A stretch of DNA of 47,280 nucleotides from Streptomyces sp. PH10-H1 (GTDB lineage Bacteria; Actinomycetota; Actinomycetes; Streptomycetales; Streptomycetaceae). Below, one piece after another: positions 37,976-46,877 of this stretch. The notes below the pieces were generated by a model, which saw only the letters and a program-made list of their open reading frames with translations, did no database searches and was not told where the DNA came from. Made by a program: the position numbers and the translations under genes. The DNA is taken from contig NZ_JASISZ010000037.1 in NCBI RefSeq assembly GCF_030063355.1, positions 32,095 to 79,374 on the forward strand, given 5' to 3'. How positions within the stretch are numbered: the stretch's first letter is position 1; every line of letters starts with the position of its first letter.

Positions 37976-39064
37976 TCAGCGGGTGCCGACCGCGGCGCGC
38001 ACGGCCCGCCGGGCCAGACCGCAGTCGTCGTGCAGCCGGCGGAGCAGCAGCCGCTGCTCCTCGCCCGCCCCGGCCACGGTCTGCGCGGGCGGAGTGGCGC
38101 CGCGCATGGTCCGCTGCACGGCGGTCTCGTAGGTACGGATCTCACGGGTCAGCACGAGCATCAGATTGACCAGGAAGGCGTCCCGGCAGGCGGGACCCTG
38201 GGTCTGGGCCAGCTGGCTGATCTGGCGGCGGGCCACCGGGTCGTCGCCGAGTACCGACCACAGCACGGCGAGGTCGTACCCCGGCAGATACCAGCCGGCG
38301 TGCTCCCAGTCGACCAGCACCGGGCCGGCCGGGGACAGCAGCACATTGGACAGTAAGGCGTCGCCGTGGCAGAACTGCCCCTGTACATGCGCCAGTCCGT
38401 GCAGCAGCTTCTGCAGGTCCCCCATGTCCCGGTCGGTGAGCAGGCCCAGTTCGTGATAGCGCGAGATGCGCGCCGGGTAGTCGATCGGCGCGTCGAACAC
38501 ACCGGCCGGCGGCCGCCACAGGTTGACCCTGCTGAACGCGCCGATGGCCGCCCGGACATCGGACCGGGGCGGGGTCTCGGCCGGATGGCGCTGCACCGAC
38601 ACGACCCGTCCCGGCATTCGCTCCAGCACCAGCACACAGCTCTCCGGATCGGCGGCGATCAGCCGCGGCACCCGGGCCGGTGGCCGGTGGCGGACGAACG
38701 CCCGGTACGCCGCTATCTCGTGCTGGAACCGTTCGACCCACGCTGGGGACTGGTCCAGCAGACACTTGGCGACCGCGGGGCTGCGCCCCGACGTGCCGAT
38801 GAGCAGTGCCGTGCGCCCGCTGCGGCGCAGCATCTGAACAGGGTTGAACTCGGGGCATATCCGCTGTACCGCGGCGATGGCCGTCCGCAGCTGGGCGCCC
38901 TGGGGGCCGGTCAAGTCGAGTCTCCCGCTGAGCGGATGGGAGGTGCCCGTCGGGACGCCCCGCCGGACGGCGGAGAGCGACGGACGGGAGCGCATGGAGG
39001 AGTCCGTACCAGCGGGGTGCGACAACCGGGGCGGAGCGGACACGGAGGACGATGCTGAATACAT
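37976..39064 (-). CDS. aminoglycoside phosphotransferase (APH)-fold kinase
   Basis: 362 aa from ATG 39064; no good ribosome binding site is near, and an ATG at 38995 is an alternative that keeps the whole fold. Catalytic features are present: Lys100 (PAVAKCLL) and Glu116 as the ATP-positioning pair, the Brenner motif CHGDALLSNVLL (His233, Asp235, Asn240), and the metal-binding VDWEHAG (Asp252). APH-fold enzymes phosphorylate antibiotics, choline, sugars or similar small molecules; nothing here points to a specific one. It is divergent from the NsdA-like regulator. No signal peptide. Confidence 0.85.
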   Translation of the reverse strand: MYSASSSVSAPPRLSHPAGTDSSMRSRPSLSAVRRGVPTGTSHPLSGRLDLTGPQGAQLRTAIAAVQRICPEFNPVQMLRRSGRTALLIGTSGRSPAVAKCLLDQSPAWVERFQHEIAAYRAFVRHRPPARVPRLIAADPESCVLVLERMPGRVVSVQRHPAETPPRSDVRAAIGAFSRVNLWRPPAGVFDAPIDYPARISRYHELGLLTDRDMGDLQKLLHGLAHVQGQFCHGDALLSNVLLSPAGPVLVDWEHAGWYLPGYDLAVLWSVLGDDPVARRQISQLAQTQGPACRDAFLVNLMLVLTREIRTYETAVQRTMRGATPPAQTVAGAGEEQRLLLRRLHDDCGLARRAVRAAVGTR

Positions 39065-39542
39065 GAGGGGGAAACAGATCCCTTCGTGTGCCTGCGAGCT
39101 CAGGACGGTGATGCGGTGCTGCGTGACGCGGTGCGGTGCTGCGGTGCTGCGTTGCTGCAGTGATGCGGCAGCGCGGGTGCTGCGTCGTTCGAGGTGCTGT
39201 GGACAGCGGTCGGTGGCAGGGCCGGCGCGTGGACGGTACGGATCCGGTGCCGGCGTCCTGACCCGCACCCTGGGGAATGCGGGTCCAAACCGGTGGTCCG
39301 GTTTCGTCCACGCGCCGTACGCCCCTCCCGGGGGCGGTCGTCCCCCTCATAAGGGCTGCTCACGAGGGCTCGAACGACTGTCCGGGAGCCGGCTGGTGCC
39401 GGGCCGGGGTGGCGCGTTCCTACATCACACCCTGGCGCGGGTGGCAGACCATCTGGCGGACCCTGGCGAACCCTGGCGAATACTCGCGGGGCCTTTGTCA
39501 GGCGATTAACGTCAACCGTGCCGAGGAACCTGGGGGCTTGAA
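39065..39542. other. 478 nt intergenic region between the divergent APH and NsdA-like genes
   Basis: No convincing gene lies here. From about 39115 to 39185 the DNA is a degenerate run of GCGGTGCTGC / TGCTGC units, which could form slipped structures. ACCCTGGCGA is repeated in tandem at 39460-39479. Both promoters must lie in this stretch, but I could not pick out good -35/-10 pairs. Confidence 0.6.
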
Positions 39543-41012
39543 GTGATCAAAGAAGCCAACACCCGACTTGCGGACCTGTTCAGCCTTACCGGCTGGTCCA
39601 AGGGCGAACTCGCACGGTTGGTCAACCGGCAGGCGGCGGCCATGGGCCATCCGCAACTGGCGACCGACACCTCGCGGGTGCGCCGCTGGATCGAGACCGG
39701 CGAGTCGCCGCGCGAACCCGTGCCGAAGGTGCTGGCCGCTCTGTTCACCGAGCGGCTCGGCCGTGTCGTGACCATCGAGGATCTCGGGTTCGACCGGCAC
39801 CGGCACGCGGGGAAGAAGCAGGCCGGAGACGGCTTGCCGTGGCCACCGGAGCGAACAGCCGCGGTCCTCACCGAATTCACGGGAATGGACCTCATGCTCA
39901 ACCGACGCGGTCTGGTGGGCGCGGGCGCCGCGCTCACCGCTGGCTCCGCACTCAGCAGCGCCATGTACGACTGGTTGCACACCGACCCGGCCCTGGTGGC
40001 CGATGCACCGGTCATCGACAATCCACTCCATGCCGACCCCGCCGCGTACGACCGGTACGAAGCGGCTCCGGTCGGCTCCCAGGAGATCGAGGCTCTCGAG
40101 CGCTCGGTCGAGGTGTTCCGCGCCTGGGACGCGGCCCGCGGCGGCGGGCTGCAGCGCAAGGCTGTGGTCGGCCAGCTCAACGAGGTGGGCGGCATGCTCG
40201 CCTACCACCACCAGGACCATCTGCAGCGCAGGTTGTGGGGCGTCGCCGCCAACCTGGCGGTGCTCGCCGGATGGATGTCCCATGACGTGGGCCTGGAGCC
40301 CACGGCGCAGAAGTACTTCGTGATCGCCGCGCACGCGGCGCGGGAGGGAGGGGACCGGCCGCGGGCCGGCGAGGCGCTGTCCCGCGCGGCCCGGCAGATG
40401 GTCCACATCGGCAGACCGGACGACGCGCTCGACCTGATGAAGCTGGCGAAGTCGGGCTCCGGCGAGCAGGCCCTGCCCCGTACCCGCGCCATGCTGCACA
40501 CCATCGAGGCGTGGGCACAGGCGTCCATGGGGCGCGGCCAGGCGATGCGGCGGACGCTGGGGGAGGCCGAGGAGCTGTTCGTCTCGGACAGGGGCGATGT
40601 GCCGCCGCCGAGTTGGATGCAGATGTTCGACGAGGCGGACCTGCACGGCATGCAGGCGCTGGCGTACCGCACGCTGGCCGAGCACGACCCGTCCGCCGCG
40701 GCCCAGGCGCAGATGCACGCCAAGCACGCACTGGAGCTCCGGGTGTCGGGCCGGGACCGGTCGAAGATCTTCGATTACATCTCGCTGGCGTCGGCCTGCT
40801 TCATCGCCAACGACCCCGAACAGGCGGACCGTTACGCTCGGATGGCACTGCTGACCATCGGCAGTACGTCCTCCCACCGCACCTGGGACCGGCTGCGGGC
40901 GATGTACCGGCTCACCGGGCGGTACGCGGACTACACGACGATCCAGGAGCTGCGGTCGGAGATCGAGTCCGCGCTGCCGCCGGTTCCGAGGAACAGGAGC
41001 ACGCAGGTGTGA
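39543..41012 (+). CDS. NsdA-like TPR regulator
   Basis: 489 aa. GTG 39543 follows GGGGGCTTGAA. The N-terminus matches the NsdA/NsdB-type Streptomyces regulators: SLTGWSKGELARLVNRQAAAMGHPQLATDTSRVRRWIETGESPREPVPKVLAALFTERLGRVVTIEDLGF, a HTH-like domain of about 80 residues. The rest is a helical TPR-like region without Walker motifs. S. coelicolor NsdA represses sporulation and antibiotic production, so this paralogue is a candidate developmental or secondary-metabolism regulator. Its direct DNA binding is not established. It starts divergently from an APH-fold kinase and converges on the PAS-SpoIIE phosphatase. Confidence 0.85.
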   Translation: MIKEANTRLADLFSLTGWSKGELARLVNRQAAAMGHPQLATDTSRVRRWIETGESPREPVPKVLAALFTERLGRVVTIEDLGFDRHRHAGKKQAGDGLPWPPERTAAVLTEFTGMDLMLNRRGLVGAGAALTAGSALSSAMYDWLHTDPALVADAPVIDNPLHADPAAYDRYEAAPVGSQEIEALERSVEVFRAWDAARGGGLQRKAVVGQLNEVGGMLAYHHQDHLQRRLWGVAANLAVLAGWMSHDVGLEPTAQKYFVIAAHAAREGGDRPRAGEALSRAARQMVHIGRPDDALDLMKLAKSGSGEQALPRTRAMLHTIEAWAQASMGRGQAMRRTLGEAEELFVSDRGDVPPPSWMQMFDEADLHGMQALAYRTLAEHDPSAAAQAQMHAKHALELRVSGRDRSKIFDYISLASACFIANDPEQADRYARMALLTIGSTSSHRTWDRLRAMYRLTGRYADYTTIQELRSEIESALPPVPRNRSTQV

Positions 41013-41044
41013 ACGTCAGTCGCTCCTGACCGACCGATCGTCGG

Positions 41045-42523
41045 CTAACCGATCCTCGCGATGAGCACGCAGGCATCGTCCTCGCGCTCGGGGGCGCCGA
41101 ACTCCTCGACGACCAGCCGTACGCAGTCCTGTGCGGTACGGGCCCGGGTGAACAGCGGGGCCATCGCGAGCAACCGCCGTGCGCCGTCGGCCGGTTCCGT
41201 CGCGGCCGGGAACGCGGTGCGGCGCGGCACCAGTCCGTCGGTGTGCAGTACCAGCAGGTCGCCGGAGACGAGGGACTCCGTGGCCTGGGTGTACCGCGCA
41301 TCGGAGGTCGCTCCGAGGAGCACGCCCTCGGGGGGATCCAGGACGCGCCCGGCCCCGCCGCGGAACAGCAGCGGGGCGGGGTGGCCGGCCTGGGCCCAGG
41401 CCAGGGTGCGGCCGGCGGGGTCGTAGCGGCAGCACAGCGCGCTGCCGAGGGTGGGCTGGGCCGCGGTGTCCAGCAGCTGGTTCAGCCTGCCCAGCAACGG
41501 CCCGGGTTCCAGTCCGGCGATCGCCATGCCGCGCAGCGCGCCGAGCATCATCGCCATGCCGGAGGCGGCACTCACGCCGTGTCCGGTGAGATCGCCGACG
41601 GTCAGCAGCGTGGCGCCGTCGGGAAGCTGCAGTGCGTCGTACCAGTCGCCGCCGATCAGGGCGCTGGTACCGGAGGGGAGGTAGTGGGCGGCCAGGTCCA
41701 CGGTGGTGGGGCCGCCGCCCTGCGGGAACCGCAGGGAGCCGCGCCACGGCGGGAGCACGGCTTCCTGCAGTTCAACAGCCAGCCGGTGCTCCGTCCGCGC
41801 GATCTGCCGCTGTCGCTGGAGAGAGTCACGGGTCTCTCTCAGCGTCAGCTGGCTGAGGCGCAGTTCGCTGACGTCCCGCAGTACGGCCCACATGGACGCG
41901 GTGCCGCCGTCAGCGTCGAGCACGGGCTCGCCCACCATGTGCAGCGTTCGGGTGGAGCCGTCCGCGAGCACGATGCGGAATTCGCCGTCGATGGGCCTGC
42001 CGTCGACCAGGCATCCGGTCACCATCGAGGTCAGGGTCTGCTGGTCCTCCTCGAGGAGCCAGGAGGGAAGCTCGTCCAGCGTCAGCGGTCCGTCGTCCGG
42101 GTCGCGGCCGAAGATGCGGTACAGCTCGTCGGACCATTCCGCCTCGTCCGTCAGCAGATCCCATTCGGCGCTGCCGGCCCGGCTGGGGGCATGGGCGGAG
42201 ACGCGGTCCGGCATGGCGGCGGGTGGGAGAGCGGCGGTGGGGGCACCACCCGGGAGGAACGGCCCGGAGGCGGAACCATCGTCCGCTAAGCCTTCCCGCA
42301 GCTGCCCCAGATGCTCGCCCAGATCGTCCAGCTGGTGCACCGCGAGATCACAGAGCGCACGCTGCCAGCGGACCTGGGGGTCCTCGCCGTCCGGGACGGC
42401 GGCGTCGCGGCGTACCGCGTCGACCTCGCTGCGCAGCCGGCGGGCCTGGGAAATGAGCGCGTCCACCGCACCGGGGTCGGTCGACTGTGCGGCGGAGTGA
42501 TCCGCGTGCAGATGGGACGGCAT
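41045..42523 (-). CDS. PAS-domain SpoIIE-type PP2C phosphatase
   Basis: 492 aa. ATG 42523 follows GGAGAG. A helical N-terminus (about 15-80) is followed by a Pro/Ala linker, a PAS domain (about 118-225: WDLLTDEAEWSDELYRIFGRDP, FRIVLADGSTRTLHMVGEPVLD), a short coiled coil (LRLSQLTLRETRDSLQRQRQI), and a complete SpoIIE phosphatase domain with metal motifs GGDWYDA (291-297), VGDLTGHGVSAA (309-320), QAGHPAPLL and the final DDACVLI. It would dephosphorylate an anti-anti-sigma factor in response to a PAS-sensed signal. It has no HATPase kinase domain and no membrane segment. Its substrate is not in the window. Confidence 0.9.
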   Translation of the reverse strand: MPSHLHADHSAAQSTDPGAVDALISQARRLRSEVDAVRRDAAVPDGEDPQVRWQRALCDLAVHQLDDLGEHLGQLREGLADDGSASGPFLPGGAPTAALPPAAMPDRVSAHAPSRAGSAEWDLLTDEAEWSDELYRIFGRDPDDGPLTLDELPSWLLEEDQQTLTSMVTGCLVDGRPIDGEFRIVLADGSTRTLHMVGEPVLDADGGTASMWAVLRDVSELRLSQLTLRETRDSLQRQRQIARTEHRLAVELQEAVLPPWRGSLRFPQGGGPTTVDLAAHYLPSGTSALIGGDWYDALQLPDGATLLTVGDLTGHGVSAASGMAMMLGALRGMAIAGLEPGPLLGRLNQLLDTAAQPTLGSALCCRYDPAGRTLAWAQAGHPAPLLFRGGAGRVLDPPEGVLLGATSDARYTQATESLVSGDLLVLHTDGLVPRRTAFPAATEPADGARRLLAMAPLFTRARTAQDCVRLVVEEFGAPEREDDACVLIARIG

Positions 42524-42855
42524 GACGCTCTCCGAACGTGACTCCGATACCGGCGCTGAGGGCCAAGGTGGACGGAAGGGTCGGTAATGACTGTGGCACA
42601 CGGCGTGAGGGGCCGTAAGTGTTTCGGCAATACCCGATCCGGTGGTGCTTCTGGCATATGCCGTGAGCCTTCCGGGGGGTCCGAGGGCCCGGAGCGACAC
42701 GGGCCGGGAAACCTCGGTAGGCTGCGGCCCGCCCGGGCCCCACACGTCCCCGCCCCTCCGCCAGGCATGAAACGCCCGGTGGCCGGTAAGGATGCCAGGC
42801 ACCCCGCAGCGGAAATCCCGTTGCCTTGGAACCCCCCGCACCGGATGCTGACCTC
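42524..42855. other. 332 nt divergent intergenic region
   Basis: This stretch separates the phosphatase from the HEAT-like gene and must hold both promoters. The only symmetric element I saw is GGCATATGCC (42653-42662), a perfect 10 nt palindrome in an otherwise GC-rich context, possibly an operator. I see no supportable gene. Confidence 0.5.
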
Positions 42856-44283
42856 ATGTTCGACCCAGACATAGCGCCCAGTGGAACCCTTCTCGGCCTC
42901 CTCCAGCGAGGACGCGGAGACGGGACCCTGCATGCCCTGGCGGCGCAGCGGGCAGATGCCCTCGCCGCTCTGGAGCAGTGCATCCTGCGTGACCCGCGCC
43001 TCGACTGGCGGGTGGAATCACGCTCCCTCTATTACGCGCGCCTGTATTCCGAGCTGGAAGCCGGGCTCGACGGGATCGAACAGCACCTCTTCCATCCGGA
43101 CGACCTCCTGACCCCCGACGAGCACCGCTGCGGCCTCGCGCTGTCCGTCCTCGGCCACCTGGCCGGCTACGGACGCGGCGACGCCCTGCGCCTGCTGCGG
43201 CGCTACGCCGCCACGGGCGGCAACTGGGAGTGGGCCCTGGACGAGCTGGCCGTCCGCGACGACGAGGAGGGACTGCGCGGCCTCGGCCCCGCCCTGCTCG
43301 CCCGTTTCCCGGAGACCGCCGAGGGCGACGCCGAGCTGGCCGCCGCCGTACGCGAGGCGTACGAACCCAGGCCGTGGCAGCTGTGGGCCGAGGACCTCCG
43401 GCACCCCGTGACCGCCGCCCGGGTCCGCAAGGCACTGGAAGACGTCTCCTTCGGCCGCTGGCAACGCCAGCTGCGCCCGACGGGCCCCGCCCCCGGCTGG
43501 AGCGTGCGCGCCGTACTCGCATGGGCCGACGAAGGCCTCAGCCAGTACCCGGCGGTCTACCGCGACCAGCCGGCGGCCCGCTGCCTCGCCGCCGTCGCCG
43601 GCCCCGAGGACCGTCCCGAACTGATCGCCGCGGCCCAGGACGGCCCCGCCGCCGCCCGCGCCGCCGCACTGCGGCACCTGGCCGACCGGCAGGATCCCCA
43701 GGCACTCGACCTCATCGAGGCCGCCTCCGCGAGCCAGGTGGAGCTCGTCGTACGGGCCGCCCGCGAATCGTTCGAGCGCATGCGCGGCACCGACGCCATG
43801 GACCGCGCCCGCGTCTGGTCGGACCGGGAGGACGCGCTCGGTGTGTCCGCCGCCCGGATGCTCGCCTGCCGAGGCGGCGACGAGGACGCCGGCCGGGTCC
43901 TGGCCGGTTTGCGCAGACTCGTCCAGAGCGACGGCGCCGACGCGGAGGGCCTCGCCATCCTCGTCGAAGGAGCCGGCCGGCTGTCCATCGGCCGCTCCGC
44001 TCCCGTCCTGCGCCATGTCTACCGCGAGACCTCCTCCTCCCAGCTGCGCGGCTGCGCCGCCCAGTCCCTGGCCGCCACCGATCCCGGCTTCGCCGCCGGC
44101 TTCGCGGTGGAGTGCCTGTGGGACTGCGAGGAGACGACGAGGGAACTCGCCGCTAACGAGGCCGCCACCGGTGACGTGCGGGTGCTGGCCCAATTGCGCC
44201 GGATGGCCGCCGACCCGGCCGAAGAGGCCGAGGTACAGACCGCGGTCCGCGGCCGGCTGAGCTCAGGAGAACCGGCCCGGTAG
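42856..44283 (+). CDS. HEAT-repeat-like helical protein
   Basis: 475 aa. ATG 42856 has no clear ribosome binding site and may be read from a leaderless or weak-site transcript; the upstream codons in frame do not look like protein. The product is almost all alpha-helical, with repeated helix pairs such as RCLAAVAGPEDRPELIAAAQDGPAAARAAALRHLADRQDPQALDLI and VRAARESFERMR, typical of HEAT/armadillo scaffolds. There is no catalytic motif or signal peptide, so it is probably a cytosolic protein-binding scaffold. It is divergent from the phosphatase. A 32 nt palindrome begins at its last stop-codon base. Confidence 0.78.
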   Translation: MFDPDIAPSGTLLGLLQRGRGDGTLHALAAQRADALAALEQCILRDPRLDWRVESRSLYYARLYSELEAGLDGIEQHLFHPDDLLTPDEHRCGLALSVLGHLAGYGRGDALRLLRRYAATGGNWEWALDELAVRDDEEGLRGLGPALLARFPETAEGDAELAAAVREAYEPRPWQLWAEDLRHPVTAARVRKALEDVSFGRWQRQLRPTGPAPGWSVRAVLAWADEGLSQYPAVYRDQPAARCLAAVAGPEDRPELIAAAQDGPAAARAAALRHLADRQDPQALDLIEAASASQVELVVRAARESFERMRGTDAMDRARVWSDREDALGVSAARMLACRGGDEDAGRVLAGLRRLVQSDGADAEGLAILVEGAGRLSIGRSAPVLRHVYRETSSSQLRGCAAQSLAATDPGFAAGFAVECLWDCEETTRELAANEAATGDVRVLAQLRRMAADPAEEAEVQTAVRGRLSSGEPAR

Positions 44284-44314
44284 CCCGGACGGGCTGAATT
44301 CAGCCCGTCCGGGC
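44283..44314. terminator. 32 nt perfect palindrome, terminator-like
   Basis: The arms GCCCGGACGGGCTGAA and TTCAGCCCGTCCGGGC are perfectly complementary with no loop, starting at the last base of the HEAT-like stop codon. The core is the same GGACGGGCTGA element seen at 14073-14096. Confidence 0.75.
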
Positions 44315-44432
44315 CTGAGGACGAACCGGCTGCCCCGATCCGGGACGCAAACCGCACGAAGGTCATCACGCGTTCCACGGCGGGAAAGATCGACGTGGCC
44401 CTGTCAACGCTCGGCATGGCGACAACCTTGGT

Positions 44433-45554
44433 ATGCGTGTCGCCATCGTCACCGAATCCTTCCCACCCGACCTCAATGGAGTGGCGCACTGCGCGCTCCG
44501 TACCGCGGAACACCTCGCAAGGCGCGGGCACGAGCCGCTGGTCATCGCGCCGGCCGGGCCGAACGAGGTGCCATCGGGCGAGGACCCCTGCCCCGTCATC
44601 CGCGTCCCCTCGCTGCCGCTGCCCCGCTACCCCCAGGTGCGGGTGGCCCTTCCCGGCCGCCGGACGGCCGCGGCCATCGCCGCGCACCGCGCCGACATCG
44701 TCCACCTCGCCAGCCCGTTCGTCCTCGGAGTGCGGGGGATGGCCGCCGCCGCCCGGCTGCGGGTCCCGGCGGTCGCCGTCTACCAGACCGACCTGGCCGG
44801 TTACGCCCGCACCTACCTCTCCGCGGGGGAGGGCGCCGCCTGGCGGCGTATCCGCGCCGTGCACGCGGCCGCCGCCCGCACCCTCGCGCCCTCCAGCGCC
44901 TCCCTGCGGGAACTGGAGCGGCAGGGCGTCCCCCGGGTGCACCTGTGGCCGCGCGGGGTCGACTCGGTGCGCTTCGACCCCGGGCACCGCGACACGGAGC
45001 TGCGCCGCCGGCTCGCCCCGCGCAGCGAACTGCTCGTCGGATACGTGGGCCGGCTCGCCCCGGAGAAGCACGTCGACCTGCTCGCCGGGGTCTGCGGGCT
45101 GCCCGGCGTCCGGGTGGTCGTCGTCGGCGACGGTCCGAGCGCTCCCGGGCTGCGCGCCGCGCTGCCCGGTGCGGTCCTCCTCGGCCCCAGGACCGGCGAC
45201 GAGCTGGCCCGGATCTTCGCCTCGCTCGACGTCTTCGCGCACACCGGACCGTTCGAGACGTTCTGCCAGACCGTCCAGGAGGCCATGGCCAGCGGGGTGC
45301 CGGTGATCGCCCCCGCCGCCGGCGGCCCGCTCGACCTCGTCGCCCACGGACGCACCGGACTGCTCGTGCCACCTGGTGACGCCGACGCGCTGCGCGACGC
45401 CGTGCAGCTCCTGCAGCGCGCTCCGGCGCTGCGCGCGCAGTACGGGGCCGCAGGACGCGCCGACGTCGCCCTGCGCACCTGGGAGGCCGTCGGCGACCAG
45501 CTGCTCGACCATTACACGCAGGTGCTCACCGCCGATGCGGCGGTCGCGGCATGA
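44433..45554 (+). CDS. GT4-type glycosyltransferase, MgtA-like
   Basis: 373 aa GT-B enzyme. ATG 44433 has no strong ribosome binding site but matches the family start RVAIVTESFPPDLNGVAHCALRTAEHLARRGHE. The N-terminal Rossmann domain holds DIVHLASPF and VAVYQTDLAGYA. The C-terminal donor domain has YVGRLAPEKHVDLLAGV and the EX7E motif in FETFCQTVQEAMASGVPVIAP. The pattern follows mycobacterial MgtA, a GDP-mannose-dependent transferase that adds mannose to a glucuronosyl-diacylglycerol lipid anchor. A cytosolic face glycolipid role is therefore likely. Its stop overlaps the next glycosyltransferase gene. Confidence 0.88.
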   Translation: MRVAIVTESFPPDLNGVAHCALRTAEHLARRGHEPLVIAPAGPNEVPSGEDPCPVIRVPSLPLPRYPQVRVALPGRRTAAAIAAHRADIVHLASPFVLGVRGMAAAARLRVPAVAVYQTDLAGYARTYLSAGEGAAWRRIRAVHAAAARTLAPSSASLRELERQGVPRVHLWPRGVDSVRFDPGHRDTELRRRLAPRSELLVGYVGRLAPEKHVDLLAGVCGLPGVRVVVVGDGPSAPGLRAALPGAVLLGPRTGDELARIFASLDVFAHTGPFETFCQTVQEAMASGVPVIAPAAGGPLDLVAHGRTGLLVPPGDADALRDAVQLLQRAPALRAQYGAAGRADVALRTWEAVGDQLLDHYTQVLTADAAVAA

Positions 45555-46720
45555 GCCGGCCGCTGCGGATCGTCCGGCTCGCGAACTTCATCACGCCCGT
45601 CTCCGGCGGGCTGCGCACCGCCCTCCAGCACCTGGGCGAGGGGTATCTCGCGGCCGGTCACGAGCCGGTCCTCGTCATGCCGGGAGCCGCGTCCCCCGGA
45701 TATCCGGTGATCCGCGCCGAACTCACCACCCAGGGGCGGGTCATCACCCTCCCCGGCACCATCGTGCCCGGCACCGGCGGCTACCGGGTCCTCGCTCATC
45801 AGCGCCCGGTCGAGGCCCTGCTCGACGCGCTGTCACCCGACCGGCTGGAGGTCTCGGACCGTACGACACTGCGCTGGACGGGGGAGTGGGCCCGCCGGAA
45901 CCGGGTCCCGTCCGTCATGGTCTCCCACGAGAGCGTCGACGCGGTGCTCCGTACGTGGGGGCTGCCGCCCCGCGCCGCCCGGGCCGCGTCCGACCGGCTC
46001 AACCGCCGCACCGCACGGGCCTACTCGCGGATCGTGTGCACAACGCCCTGGGCCGCCGCCGAGTTCGAACGCCTCGGGGCGCGCAATGTCGTACGCGCCC
46101 CGCTCGGGGTCGATCTCGACCGGTGGCACCCGCGCCGCCACGGCGCCGCGCTCCACACGCGGTACGCGGGCGGCGCCGCGGTACTCCTCGTGATGGTCTC
46201 GCGGCTGTCGGCCGAGAAGCGGCCGGGGCGCGCGCTGGAGGCGCTCGCGGAACTCCGCCGCCGCGGAGTCGACGCGGCACTTGTCGTGGCCGGGGAAGGG
46301 CCGCTGCGCGGGCGCCTGGAGGCGCAGGCCCGCGCCGCCGGGCTGCCGGCCACCTTCCTCGGTCACCTGGCCGACCGCGAACGGCTGGCCGCCCTCCAGG
46401 CCAGCGCCGACATCGTCCTCGCCCCGGGCCCCGCCGAGACCTTCGGCCTCGCCGCCCTGGAGGCGCTCGCCTGCGGCACGCCCGTCGTCGCCAGCGCACT
46501 GTCCGCGCTCCCCGGCCTCATCGGCCCGGCCGGTGCCGTCGCCACCGACGGTCCCTCCTTCGCCGACGCCGTCCAACTCCTGCTCTCCCGGCCCGAGTCC
46601 GCCCGCCGCGCCGCCGCCCGCCAGCAGGCCGAGCAGTACGGCTGGCCCGCCGCCGTCTCCGCCTTCCTCGCCGCCCATGAAGCCGCCCCGCTCGTCCGTA
46701 TCCCGGGAGCCATGCCATGA
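45551..46720 (+). CDS. GT4-type glycosyltransferase
   Basis: 389 aa. ATG 45551 overlaps the upstream TGA as ATGA, so the two transferases are made together. GT-B fold: N-terminal RLANFITPVSGGLRTALQHLGEGYLAAGHEP, donor-domain VMVSRLSAEKRPGRALEALAEL, VVAGEGPLRGRLEAQA, and the EX7E motif in ETFGLAALEALACGTPVVAS. The donor is probably a nucleotide sugar such as GDP-mannose; acceptor unknown. A second transferase beside an MgtA-like one suggests stepwise extension of a glycolipid. The SGNH hydrolase that follows could edit acyl groups on the same product. Confidence 0.88.
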   Translation: MSRPLRIVRLANFITPVSGGLRTALQHLGEGYLAAGHEPVLVMPGAASPGYPVIRAELTTQGRVITLPGTIVPGTGGYRVLAHQRPVEALLDALSPDRLEVSDRTTLRWTGEWARRNRVPSVMVSHESVDAVLRTWGLPPRAARAASDRLNRRTARAYSRIVCTTPWAAAEFERLGARNVVRAPLGVDLDRWHPRRHGAALHTRYAGGAAVLLVMVSRLSAEKRPGRALEALAELRRRGVDAALVVAGEGPLRGRLEAQARAAGLPATFLGHLADRERLAALQASADIVLAPGPAETFGLAALEALACGTPVVASALSALPGLIGPAGAVATDGPSFADAVQLLLSRPESARRAAARQQAEQYGWPAAVSAFLAAHEAAPLVRIPGAMP

Positions 46721-46877
46721 CCTGCCGACGTCCGCCGCTCATCCGGGGCGCGAGTGGAGACCTCGTGACCGCCCGCCAAACCGGGCCAGGGGCCGTTCCA
46801 CCGCCCCTCGGCGCCGCCGGAGCCCGGTTCCCGCCGTCCTGCCGCACCGCCGCCGAGGGCGCCCGGGGCGGCACCCC

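Noticed and set aside
39115..39185. Possible structured RNA or tRNA in the TGCTGC-rich stretch
   Set aside because: The stretch is a degenerate simple repeat; I could not draw a cloverleaf or a conserved RNA motif.
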